From: CAJWPI01 sp964571215
GTDB lineage: Bacteria > Pseudomonadota > Gammaproteobacteria > Magnimaribacterales > Magnimaribacteraceae
Length of the DNA: 26,580 bases
NCBI GenBank assembly: GCA_964571215.1
Contig: CAZMZZ010000020.1
Location: 1 to 26,580 of the forward strand
Reading direction: 5' to 3'
Each line of letters opens with the position of its first letter. The first letter of the stretch is position 1. Under the pieces are notes generated by a model that was not told where the DNA came from, made no database searches, and worked only from the letters and a program-made list of their open reading frames with translations. Below are positions 1 through 8,158 of this stretch, piece after piece. The translations under genes were made by a program, and so were the position numbers.

Positions 1-1308
1 ATTCAAACTGCAATTAAAGAAAATGCGGATTTCATAGGACTTAGTGGACTTATAACGCCATCTCTAGATGAAATGGTTCATGTAGCGCAAGAAATGACAA
101 AAAAGGAGTTAAGTATTCCTTTACTAATAGGAGGCGCTACAACTTCAAAGGCCCATACGGCACTTAAAATAGAGCCTGGCTACAAATCTGGTCCAGTTGT
201 TTATGTTATTGATGCATCTAGAAGTGTTGGGGTAGCTCAAAATTTAGTTCATGAAAAACATAAAAAAGAATTTTTGAAAAAAATTAAAGTTGAATATAGT
301 GAGGTAAGAGAAAGATTATTAAAAAATAAAAAAATACCTTTATTGAATATTAAAACTGCAAATAAGAATAAACAGAGAATAAATTGGAAAAAATACAATT
401 CTACTCAACCTAGTTTTTATGGTGTAAAAACCTTCTCTAATATTCCTATAAAGGTTTTAAGAAATTATATTGACTGGACTCCTTTTTTTAGGTCTTGGGA
501 CTTAGCTGGAAAATTCCCTGATATTTTATCTGATTCTAAAATAGCAGATGCTGCCAATAAGTTATTTAAAGACGCAAAAGACATGTTAGACAACATTGAA
601 AAAAAGAACTTAATAAAAGCTAGGGCTGTTATTGGTTTTTGGCCCTGTAATCAAGTAAATAATAATGATATTGAGATTTACGATACTAAAAGTAAGGTTC
701 TGACTACACTAAATTTCTTAAGACAACAAAAAGAACAAGGTTTAAAAAGACCAAATAGATGTTTAGCAGATTTTATTATTCCCAAGGAAGAAAAAAGAAA
801 AGATGTTATTGGTGGTTTTGCGGTTACAGCAGGTATAGGGGTAGAAAAGGCTTGTAGAGATTATGAAAAAAACAATGATGACTATTCTTCTATAATGCTG
901 AAAGCCTTAGCAGATAGATTAGCAGAAGCAGCTGCAGAATATATGCATCAGAAGGTGAGGAAAGATCTCTGGGGTTATTCAAAAAATGAGAACTATAGTA
1001 ATGAAGATCTGATTAAAGAAAAATATTTAGGTATAAGGCCTGCTCCTGGATATCCTGCATGTCCAGATCATTCTGAGAAGTTAAAATTATTTCAGTTATT
1101 AGATGCAGATAAGAAAATAAAAGTGTCTTTAACAGAAAATTTTGCAATGAGTCCTGCAGCTTCAGTAAGTGGTTGGTATTTCTCACACCCAGAAAGTACT
1201 TATTTTGGAATAGGTGCGATTGGAAATGATCAGGTTGAAATGATAGCCAAGAATAGAAAAGAGAATATATCAATAACAAGGAAATTTTTGAGTTCTAATA
1301 TTGAATAA
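1..1308 (+). CDS. metH: Cobalamin-dependent methionine synthase, C-terminal part (5' truncated by the window)
   Basis: MetH transfers a methyl group from methyl-tetrahydrofolate to homocysteine through cobalamin and reactivates oxidised cofactor with AdoMet. The frame is open from base 1, so the gene begins upstream; 435 codons remain of a protein that is about 1,230 residues in E. coli. The first ~80 residues are the end of the B12-binding Rossmann domain (GLSGLITPSLDEM, then IGGATTSKAH). The rest is the AdoMet-activation domain, with WDLAGKFP, GGFAVTAGIG and the AdoMet-binding RPAPGYPACPDH near the C terminus. The substrate-binding domains lie outside the window. The stop overlaps the start of the next gene by 8 nt, suggesting co-translation with trmA. 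Identity is very secure. Confidence 0.97.
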   Translation: MQTAIKENADFIGLSGLITPSLDEMVHVAQEMTKKELSIPLLIGGATTSKAHTALKIEPGYKSGPVVYVIDASRSVGVAQNLVHEKHKKEFLKKIKVEYSEVRERLLKNKKIPLLNIKTANKNKQRINWKKYNSTQPSFYGVKTFSNIPIKVLRNYIDWTPFFRSWDLAGKFPDILSDSKIADAANKLFKDAKDMLDNIEKKNLIKARAVIGFWPCNQVNNNDIEIYDTKSKVLTTLNFLRQQKEQGLKRPNRCLADFIIPKEEKRKDVIGGFAVTAGIGVEKACRDYEKNNDDYSSIMLKALADRLAEAAAEYMHQKVRKDLWGYSKNENYSNEDLIKEKYLGIRPAPGYPACPDHSEKLKLFQLLDADKKIKVSLTENFAMSPAASVSGWYFSHPESTYFGIGAIGNDQVEMIAKNRKENISITRKFLSSNIE

Positions 1309-2368
1309 AGAAAATAAAAGAGTCTATAAATTACAATTTGAGAAGAAAAAATCTAATTTTAAAGAATTCTTCCAAGAACATACAAATAACATTTCTTACC
1401 ATCAGTCACCTGAAGAAGGTTTTAGAACGAGAATAGAATTTGGATTAACATTTCTAAATAATCAAGAAGAATTTTATATGACCCGAAATTCTTCTAAAAT
1501 TCCGATTTCTGAATTATCAATCTGTGATCCAAAAATTAACATATTAATGGATAGATTGATTGACTTAATCAGAAAAAATCAAATTTTGAGTTACTCCCTT
1601 TTTCAAGTTGAATTTATGGTAAATAGGGAGAACCAAGCCTTAATTACATTGGTATATCATAAAAAACTTGATACAAGTTGGATAGAAATGGCTTCTAACC
1701 TTAGTAAAAATCTTCATGCATCTATTATAGGAAGAAGTAAAAAACAGAAAATTGTTATAGGAAAGGACTCTGTTAAAGAAACTTATACTTTTAATGATAA
1801 AAAATATTCAATTAATCTGTTTGATCAATGTTTTTGTCAACCTAATCCTTATGTATGTGAAAAAATTCTAACGTGGATAACTAAAAATATTGATAAAAAA
1901 GATGATGTGCTAGAGCTACACTGCGGTGTAGGTACATTTACAATTTTTCTCTCAAAAAAATTTAATAAAGTGCTGTCTACTGAAAATAGTCGACCTAGCA
2001 TAAAGGCTTTGAATCAAAACATTCAAATGAACCAATGTTCTAATATTATTTCAGCTAGACTTTCTGAAATAGAAACTCTAGAAGCATTGGCTGGAAAAAA
2101 GAAGTTTAATAGACTTAAAGATATCAATATAGAAGAATTTAAACTTAATTCAATTTTTTTAAACCCCCCTAGAAGTGGTATTGATAAATCAACTTTAAAA
2201 AAAATAAAACAGTTTAATCAAATAATCTATGTTTCTTGTGGTTTTAGCTCTTTACAAAAAGATATAGATAATTTGTCGAAAAGCCATAAAACAATAGCTA
2301 CAGGCATGTTTGATCAATTTCCTTATACCGATCATATAGAATCAGCTACAGTGCTAAAGAAAATATAA
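1301..2368 (+). CDS. trmA: tRNA (uracil-5-)-methyltransferase TrmA
   Basis: TrmA makes 5-methyluridine at position 54 of the tRNA T-loop, using AdoMet. The protein has 355 residues (E. coli: 366). The N-terminal ~190 residues are the RNA-binding part, ending in the FCQPN motif (Gln180). The Rossmann methyltransferase core has VLELHCGVGTFT (about 203-214) and NPPRSGID (288-295). The catalytic nucleophile is Cys313 in YVSCGF and the general base is Glu347 in HIESAT. As I recall the E. coli residues (C324, E358), both are offset by exactly 11. PYTDH is typical of TrmA rather than RlmD/RlmC. The start is TTG at 1301, inside the end of metH; the next in-frame Met is at residue 60, too late for the conserved N terminus, so the TTG and the overlap are probably real. 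Confidence 0.93.
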   Translation: MNKENKRVYKLQFEKKKSNFKEFFQEHTNNISYHQSPEEGFRTRIEFGLTFLNNQEEFYMTRNSSKIPISELSICDPKINILMDRLIDLIRKNQILSYSLFQVEFMVNRENQALITLVYHKKLDTSWIEMASNLSKNLHASIIGRSKKQKIVIGKDSVKETYTFNDKKYSINLFDQCFCQPNPYVCEKILTWITKNIDKKDDVLELHCGVGTFTIFLSKKFNKVLSTENSRPSIKALNQNIQMNQCSNIISARLSEIETLEALAGKKKFNRLKDINIEEFKLNSIFLNPPRSGIDKSTLKKIKQFNQIIYVSCGFSSLQKDIDNLSKSHKTIATGMFDQFPYTDHIESATVLKKI

Positions 2369-2370
2369 AT

Positions 2371-3552
2371 ATGAAAATAGAATTTACTAAGAAGCAAATT
2401 CAACTTAGAAATGAACTTCGTTCTTATTTTAAGAGCTTGATGAATATAAAATTAAAAAAAGAACTCAATGAAGGAGCTGCAGAGGGAGGGGGGCCTGAGT
2501 TTAGAAAAGCTCTTGAACAAATTGGTCAAGATGGCTGGATAGGATTATGTTGGCCTAAAGAATTCGGAGGCAAGGAAGCTACACCCCTTGAACAATATAT
2601 ATTTACTGAAGAAGTCATGAGGTGTGGTTTCCCCTACCCTTTTTTAACAACTGACTCTATTGGACCAACTATTGCTGAATTTGGCACTAATGAACTTAAA
2701 GAGAAGTTAATTCCTGGAATACTTTCTGGAAAAACTATATTTGCTATAGGCTACTCTGAGTCTAATGCAGGAACAGATCTTGCTGCCTTATCAACAAAAG
2801 CTAGATTGCAGAATCACGAATGGATAATAAATGGTCAGAAAATGTGGACTAGTTTAGCCGATTTTTCAGATTACATTTGGCTTGCAGCTAGAACAGATCA
2901 GGAAACTTCCAATCATAAAGGTCTCTCAATAATAGTAGTTCCGAGCGATTCTAAAGGATTAACTATAAGTCCAATCTCAACTCTTGGAGGTGTAAGAACT
3001 AATGTTACTTTTTATGATAATGTTAGAGTTCCTAAAGAAAATCTAGTGGGTGAAGTAAATAAGGGCTGGAAGCTAATCACTGGACAATTAAATAGGGAAA
3101 GATTATCTCTTGTAAACAATGCCCCTATAGAGAAACTTCTAGAAGATATTATTAGTTGGGTAAAAAGACAAGATAGTTCAGAAGGTGGCAAACTCATCGA
3201 TGAAAAATGGGTTCAAACTAATTTAGCAAAAGTTAAAAGTGGAACAGAGGCACTAAAATTATTATGCTTGAAACAGGCATGGCTGATGACAGAAGAAAAA
3301 TTGAAGATGGAGGATGCCTCGGTTGCTAAAGTGTATGGAAGTGAGTTCTTTATAGAAGCCTACAGATTACTGATGGAGATTGTGGGTCACAAATCTATCC
3401 TTACAAAAAACTCTATTGGCAATATTCTTGAAGGGAGATTAGAAATGCTTTACAGAGTGAGCTCTGTGTTAACTTTTGGTGGCGGAACAAATGAAATTCA
3501 GAGAGACATAATATCTATGGCAGGACTTGGTATGCCTAGAGAGGACAGATAA
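2371..3552 (+). CDS. Acyl-CoA dehydrogenase, probable catalytic subunit of a heteromeric pair
   Basis: This FAD-dependent acyl-CoA dehydrogenase (393 residues) introduces the alpha,beta double bond in acyl-CoA and passes electrons to ETF. The order is standard: helical N-terminal domain, beta-barrel with the flavin/substrate motif IGYSESNAGTDLAAL (about 127-141) and KMWTS, then the C-terminal helical domain ending in GGGTNEIQRDI. The MCAD-type catalytic Glu (YEGT) is Gly here, but Glu243 in NRERLSLV sits where isovaleryl- and long-chain-type enzymes place theirs. The gene starts 2 nt after trmA and its stop overlaps the next ATG (TAATG). The neighbouring gene is a second, different dehydrogenase, resembling the alpha2beta2 FadE pairs of steroid side-chain degradation. 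The substrate cannot be read from sequence. Confidence 0.9.
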   Translation: MKIEFTKKQIQLRNELRSYFKSLMNIKLKKELNEGAAEGGGPEFRKALEQIGQDGWIGLCWPKEFGGKEATPLEQYIFTEEVMRCGFPYPFLTTDSIGPTIAEFGTNELKEKLIPGILSGKTIFAIGYSESNAGTDLAALSTKARLQNHEWIINGQKMWTSLADFSDYIWLAARTDQETSNHKGLSIIVVPSDSKGLTISPISTLGGVRTNVTFYDNVRVPKENLVGEVNKGWKLITGQLNRERLSLVNNAPIEKLLEDIISWVKRQDSSEGGKLIDEKWVQTNLAKVKSGTEALKLLCLKQAWLMTEEKLKMEDASVAKVYGSEFFIEAYRLLMEIVGHKSILTKNSIGNILEGRLEMLYRVSSVLTFGGGTNEIQRDIISMAGLGMPREDR

Positions 3553-4670
3553 TGGATTTTTCATACTCTGAAGAGCAAAAAAAAATTAAAGAACTTAGCT
3601 ACGATATTTTTAAAAAAAATAACGATCACACATTATTGCGGAAAATGGAAGAATCAGGATCACCTTTCCATATTAAACTCTGGAAAGAGTTAGCTTCATC
3701 AGGGCTGTTGGGCACTACATTTAATAAAGATCTGGGAGGTTCAGGTTTAGGCTTTGTTGAAATAAATATAATACTTGAACAACTTGGTTATCATATTTCT
3801 AACATACCTTTTATTCAAACTATAGTAAGTACAGGTATGGCAGTAGATGAATTTGGATCGTCAAGATTAAAAGAATTCCTCATTCCAAAAATTATCTCTG
3901 GAGATCTAATTTTAACAAGCGCTCTTAATCAAATAGGTAATTTAGATAATGATGAATCTACCATAGAATTAAAAAGAATAAATGGGGTCAATAGAATCTC
4001 AGGAAAAAAACACCTTGTTTCATATGCAGAAGAATCAGACTTTATTCTTATTCCCTATAAAGAAGGAGACAACTATTCTCTCTGTTTTATAGATACAGAG
4101 TCTAAGGGGCTAATCTTTACAAAACTAGAAACTACTACTAGAGAGCCTCATTATCTTGTAACCTTAGAAGATGTAGAATTAGATAATACGTTAATTCTTT
4201 GCTCAGGTTCAAAAACAATTGATGTTCTAAATTGGATAAATTTAAGAACTATAGCTTCTATTTGTTCTTTAACCATAGGAGTAACTCAAGCTTGTTTAGA
4301 CATGACTGTTGGTTACTCCAAAGAAAGAAAAGCATTCAACAGAACTATAGCAAGCTTTCAAGCTGTAGGGCATAGAGCAGCAAACTGCTTTATTGATTTA
4401 TCATGCCTTAGGTTAGTCACAGAACAAGCTATATCTTTATTAGAACAAGGAAAAAATGCCCAGATAGAAGTATCTATAGCTAAGATCTGGAGTGGAGATG
4501 TTTCTCATAGAGCAAGTTACACAGCTCAGCATCTGCATGGAGGAATAGGTGCAGACAAAGATTACTCGTTGTATAGATATTGCTTATGGGCAAAACAATT
4601 AGAACTTGCTCAAGGATCAACCACTTACCACCTTAGTAGCCTAGGAAGTATGCTTAGAAATTCTAACTAA
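3552..4670 (+). CDS. Acyl-CoA dehydrogenase family protein, probable partner subunit
   Basis: A 372-residue acyl-CoA dehydrogenase fold: N-terminal helices, middle beta domain, and a C-terminal domain with FNRTIASFQAVGHRAA and the HLHGGIGADKDY segment. It is divergent. The N-terminal substrate motif is poorly kept (LTSALNQ where others have Glu-Ser-Asn-Ala-Gly), the C-terminal YEGT position reads AQGST, and the helix-G position reads NLRTIASI, so no catalytic Glu is visible at either known place. That suggests a structural or FAD/CoA-binding partner of the upstream dehydrogenase, to which it is coupled by a 1-nt TAATG overlap. Its stop overlaps the etfA stop on the opposite strand by 4 nt, leaving no room for a conventional terminator. 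Family is secure; the partner role is inference. Confidence 0.86.
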   Translation: MDFSYSEEQKKIKELSYDIFKKNNDHTLLRKMEESGSPFHIKLWKELASSGLLGTTFNKDLGGSGLGFVEINIILEQLGYHISNIPFIQTIVSTGMAVDEFGSSRLKEFLIPKIISGDLILTSALNQIGNLDNDESTIELKRINGVNRISGKKHLVSYAEESDFILIPYKEGDNYSLCFIDTESKGLIFTKLETTTREPHYLVTLEDVELDNTLILCSGSKTIDVLNWINLRTIASICSLTIGVTQACLDMTVGYSKERKAFNRTIASFQAVGHRAANCFIDLSCLRLVTEQAISLLEQGKNAQIEVSIAKIWSGDVSHRASYTAQHLHGGIGADKDYSLYRYCLWAKQLELAQGSTTYHLSSLGSMLRNSN

Positions 4671-5596
4671 ATTTTATTTTCTAATTCTGGGAGAGCTTCA
4701 AACAAATCTGCCACTAAACCATAATCTGCTACTTGAAAAATAGGAGCCTCTTCATCTTTATTTATAGCAACTATTACTTTGCTATCTTTCATTCCAGCTA
4801 AATGTTGAATTGCCCCTGATATACCAACAGCTATATAAAGATCTGGTGCAACAATTTTACCTGTTTGCCCTACCTGCATATCATTAGGAACAAAACCAGA
4901 ATCTACTGCAGCTCTTGAAGCTCCTATAGCAGCCCCTAATTTATCAGCAATTCCTTCTAATAAACTAAAGTTTTCACCATTTTGCATTCCCCTTCCACCT
5001 GAAATAACTACATCCGCTGCAGTTAGTTCAGGTCTATCTGATTCAGCAAGTTCTTCTTTTATGAACTTAGAGATTTTAAGATCTTCATCTATAGAAATCT
5101 CTTCTATTTTTGCTTGTCCTCCTGTTTGTTCACAGGCATCAAATCCGGTGGTTCTAATTGTTAAAACCTTTATAGAGTCTTTGCTTTGTACTGTTGCTAT
5201 ACAGTTTCCTGCATAAATAGGTCTTTCAAAAGTATCTTTAGATACAACAGAGCTTACATCTGAGATCTGAGAAACATCAAGTAATGCTGCAACTCTAGGA
5301 AGATAATTCTTTCCGTTTGTTGTAGCAGGAGCGAGTATATGAGAATAATCTTTACCCACTTCAGCAACTAAAGAACCAATATTTTCAGCTAAAAGATTTT
5401 CATAAGCAGATTTATCAGCTAAAAGGACTTTAGATATTCCGTCCAACGAAGAGGCTTCTTCCGCAACAGATTTACAATCTAAACCTGCTATTAGTAGGTC
5501 TATTTCTCCTCCTATTTTTTGAGCTGCTGTAACCACATTTAAAGTTGCAGATTTAATCTCATTGTTATCATGTTCAGCAATAACTAGAATACTCAT
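4667..5596 (-). CDS. etfA: Electron transfer flavoprotein alpha subunit
   Basis: EtfA binds the redox-active FAD of the cytoplasmic ETF heterodimer, which takes electrons from acyl-CoA dehydrogenases and gives them to ETF-ubiquinone oxidoreductase. The protein has 309 residues, normal for the family. An N-terminal alpha/beta domain (about 1-190) precedes the FAD domain, with GGRGM near 200, VGQTGKIVAPDLYIAVGISG and then HLAGMKDSKVIVAIN, the conserved FAD-binding block. It overlaps etfB by an ATGA, the normal etfB-etfA order, so 1:1 translation is expected. Its stop overlaps that of the second acyl-CoA dehydrogenase, which is transcribed toward it. Confidence 0.96.
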   Translation of the reverse strand: MSILVIAEHDNNEIKSATLNVVTAAQKIGGEIDLLIAGLDCKSVAEEASSLDGISKVLLADKSAYENLLAENIGSLVAEVGKDYSHILAPATTNGKNYLPRVAALLDVSQISDVSSVVSKDTFERPIYAGNCIATVQSKDSIKVLTIRTTGFDACEQTGGQAKIEEISIDEDLKISKFIKEELAESDRPELTAADVVISGGRGMQNGENFSLLEGIADKLGAAIGASRAAVDSGFVPNDMQVGQTGKIVAPDLYIAVGISGAIQHLAGMKDSKVIVAINKDEEAPIFQVADYGLVADLFEALPELENKI

Positions 5597-6345
5597 GTAA
5601 TCACCTTTGCTTCATTTCTTAATTTATCAACAAGCTCATCTACAGTCTCCACTATAACTCCCGAAGCTCTTTCAGGTGGTGGACTTACTTTTATAGTATT
5701 TTGTCTAGGAGATACATCTACATTTAGATCTTCAGCTTTTATGACATCTAAAGGTTTCTTCTTTGCTTTCATAATATTAGGTAAAGAAGCATATCTTGGT
5801 TCATTTAACCTTAAATCTGTGGTGACTATTGCTGGAAGGTTTAATAAAAGTGTTTGTAAGCCACCATCTACTTCTCTTGTCACTTCTATAGACCCTTCTT
5901 TTAATACAATTTCTGAAGCAAACGTCGCTTGAGGAAGATTAAGTAAAGCAGCTAACATCTGTCCTGTTTGATTAGAATCATCATCGATTGCTTGTTTACC
6001 TAAAATAATAAGTTCGGGGTTCTCTTTTTCAATTACTGCTTTTAGTAATTTTGCTACTCCTAAGGGCTCAACTTCTACATCAGTTTCAATTGAAATAGCC
6101 CTGTCAGCACCTAATGCTAGGGCTGTCCTTAATTGTTCTTGTGAAGCTTCACTTCCTATAGAAACTGCAATAACTTCCGAAGCTTTCCCAGCCTCCTGAA
6201 GTCTTACAGCTTCTTCTACAGCTATTTCACAAAAGGGATTTATAGCCATCTTAACATTGTTAAGATCTACACCTGATTCGTCTGACTTTGCTCTGACTTT
6301 AACGTTATAATCAACTACTCTTTTTATTGGTACAAGAACCTTCAT
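5593..6345 (-). CDS. etfB: Electron transfer flavoprotein beta subunit
   Basis: EtfB is the AMP-binding partner of EtfA and carries the recognition loop for acyl-CoA dehydrogenases. The frame extends upstream to 6411, but I place the start at the ATG at 6345. From there the protein begins MKVLVPIKRVVDYN, as in the family, with 250 residues, and an AAAGGA Shine-Dalgarno lies 9 nt before it; the 22 extra residues would be unlike any EtfB. Visible motifs are NPFCEIAVEEAVRL, DDDSNQTGQMLA and the beta-subunit signature TTDLRLNEPRYASLPNIMKAK. First gene of the etfBA operon, divergent from the ETF-quinone oxidoreductase. Confidence 0.96.
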   Translation of the reverse strand: MKVLVPIKRVVDYNVKVRAKSDESGVDLNNVKMAINPFCEIAVEEAVRLQEAGKASEVIAVSIGSEASQEQLRTALALGADRAISIETDVEVEPLGVAKLLKAVIEKENPELIILGKQAIDDDSNQTGQMLAALLNLPQATFASEIVLKEGSIEVTREVDGGLQTLLLNLPAIVTTDLRLNEPRYASLPNIMKAKKKPLDVIKAEDLNVDVSPRQNTIKVSPPPERASGVIVETVDELVDKLRNEAKVIT

Positions 6346-6433
6346 AAAAATAATTCCTTTATAATAGAGACATAAATTGAGGGCGTATTCTATAACTGCT
6401 TTGTAAAGCATACAAATATAAATAAATAAAAAA
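6346..6433. promoter_or_regulatory. Divergent etfBA / etfD control region with a 14-bp palindrome
   Basis: This 88-bp space between oppositely transcribed etfB and the ETF-quinone oxidoreductase gene must hold both promoters. It contains a perfect palindrome TGCTTT-GT-AAAGCA at 6397-6410, which could be an operator serving both units. The etfB ribosome site (AAAGGA) lies near 6355. No -35/-10 pair is good enough to assign. The palindrome does not look like the PsrA half-site GAAAC/GTTTC known from Pseudomonas etf control. Confidence 0.45.
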
Positions 6434-8080
6434 ATGGAAGAAATTAATAGAGAAAGTATGGAGTATGATGTTGTAATAGTGGGTGCTGGACCTGCTGGTT
6501 TATCTACAGCTATAAAACTTCGTCAACTTGCTACAAAAAATCAAACAGATTTATCGATTTGTTTAGTAGAGAAAGGGTCTGAAATTGGAGCACATATTCT
6601 ATCTGGTAATGTTATGGACCCAAAAGCACTAAATGAATTAATTCCGGATTGGAAAGAGAAAGGAGCGCCTCTGAAAACACCTGTTTCTTCTGATTCAGTA
6701 AGATATTTACTAAATGAATCTACTGCTATTCCGGTTCCTTTATTTTTAACTCCTACTTTTAAAAATCACGGAAATTTTATAATAAGTCTGGGGAATCTTT
6801 GTAGATGGTTAGGAGAATATGCTCAATCTATAGATATAGATATATTCCCTGGATTTCCTGCTTCTGCATTAAAGTTTGAAGAAAATAAAGTAACGGGAAT
6901 CTTAACTGGAGATATGGGCATTTCTTCGTCTGGCTCTAAAAAAGAAGGTTTTGAACCTGGTGTAGAGTTGCTAGCAAAATATACCGTACTTGCTGAAGGA
7001 TGTCGTGGACATCTAGGGAAACAAGTAATTGAAAAATACAACCTTGATTTAGATAGTGACCCTCAGCATTATGGCATTGGATTTAAAGAAATCTGGGATT
7101 TAGATCCTTCGCTACACAATGAAGGTTTGGTAATTCATACTCTAGGTTGGCCTGCAAAAGGAACTGTATCTGGATCTTACTTTTATCATGGTGAAAATAA
7201 CCAAGCTTATATAGGATATGTTGTTCCTTTAGACTATTCCAACCCTCATTTAAGTCCCTATGATGAATTCCAGCAATGGAAGCATCAATCTTCAATAGCT
7301 AAGTATCTAAAAGGAGGTAACAGAGTTTCCTATGGAGCAAGAGCTTTAATAAAGGGAGGTTTTCAATCAAGACCAAAAATGACTTTTCCTGGAGGTATTC
7401 TTGTAGGTGATAATGCTGGAACTCTAAATTTTCCTAGAATTAAAGGCACACATACAGCTATGAAATCTGGAATGCTCGCAGCTGAATGTATATTTAAGTC
7501 TATTCAGTCTAAATCTTTTGAAGATGACCTTGTTTCTTATGAAAAGAGTTTTTCAGAATCTTGGATTAATAAAGAATTATATAAAGCACGAAATTGGAAT
7601 CCACTTTTGCATAAATTTGGTAGTTTCTTTGGAGTAGCTTTTGCAGCTATAGATCAATTTTTGTTCAGAGGGAAACTCCCTTTTACTCTTAGATCAACAA
7701 CTCCTGATCACTTATGCTTAAAACCAGCAGATAAAATGAAAAAAATTACTTATCCTAAACCTGACGGAGTAATTTCATTTGATAAGCTCTCTTCTGTTTT
7801 TCTTTCAAATACAAATCATGAAGAAGACCAACCTTGTCATTTAATCTTAAAAGATTCTTCTATCCCTATTGAAAAGAATTTACCCCTCTATGACGAACCA
7901 GCACAGAGATATTGTCCAGCTGGTGTTTATGAAATAATTGAAGAAAATGGTAACAAAAAGTTTCAAATAAATGCTCAAAATTGTGTCCATTGTAAGACTT
8001 GTGATATTAAAGATCCTTTGCAGAATATAAATTGGATAAGTCCCGAAGGAACAGGCGGTCCAAATTACCCAAATATGTAA
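6434..8080 (+). CDS. etfD: Electron transfer flavoprotein-ubiquinone oxidoreductase
   Basis: This membrane-associated FAD and 4Fe-4S enzyme oxidises reduced ETF and reduces ubiquinone, linking acyl-CoA dehydrogenation to respiration. It has 548 residues, the usual bacterial length. The N terminus has the dinucleotide-binding GAGPAGLS (about 17-24) and VEKGSEIGAHILSG; the middle has the long membrane/quinone region and GDNAGTLNFPRIKGTHTAM, the FAD-binding block. The C-terminal ferredoxin-like domain supplies four cysteines, Cys494, Cys517, Cys520 and Cys523 (YCPAGVYE, then CVHCKTCDIKDP), and ends in GGPNYPNM as is typical. It sits divergent to etfBA, so the ETF branch is complete in this locus. 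Confidence 0.97.
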   Translation: MEEINRESMEYDVVIVGAGPAGLSTAIKLRQLATKNQTDLSICLVEKGSEIGAHILSGNVMDPKALNELIPDWKEKGAPLKTPVSSDSVRYLLNESTAIPVPLFLTPTFKNHGNFIISLGNLCRWLGEYAQSIDIDIFPGFPASALKFEENKVTGILTGDMGISSSGSKKEGFEPGVELLAKYTVLAEGCRGHLGKQVIEKYNLDLDSDPQHYGIGFKEIWDLDPSLHNEGLVIHTLGWPAKGTVSGSYFYHGENNQAYIGYVVPLDYSNPHLSPYDEFQQWKHQSSIAKYLKGGNRVSYGARALIKGGFQSRPKMTFPGGILVGDNAGTLNFPRIKGTHTAMKSGMLAAECIFKSIQSKSFEDDLVSYEKSFSESWINKELYKARNWNPLLHKFGSFFGVAFAAIDQFLFRGKLPFTLRSTTPDHLCLKPADKMKKITYPKPDGVISFDKLSSVFLSNTNHEEDQPCHLILKDSSIPIEKNLPLYDEPAQRYCPAGVYEIIEENGNKKFQINAQNCVHCKTCDIKDPLQNINWISPEGTGGPNYPNM

Positions 8081-8125
8081 TAATATCAATACCTTAAAAA
8101 TAAGAAAAAAAATTAAAAAAAAGTG

Positions 8126-8153
8126 TTGATTTTTATAACACAAGGAGTATTAT
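8126..8153 (+). promoter_or_regulatory. Sigma70-like promoter for the 8159-8376 RNA
   Basis: A -35-like TTGATT (8126-8131) is followed after 16 nt by a -10-like TATTAT (8148-8153, five of six consensus bases), predicting a start at about 8159-8160. That is exactly where the first stem of the candidate RNA begins. An imperfect inverted repeat GTGTT..AACAC (8123-8141) overlaps the -35. In AT-rich DNA such matches arise by chance; the agreement with the RNA fold is what raises confidence. Confidence 0.5.
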
Positions 8154-8158
8154 AACTG

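Noticed and set aside
6346..6411. Upstream extension of etfB by 22 residues
   Set aside because: The extension is not like any EtfB, and the inner ATG has a good ribosome site and the conserved N terminus.
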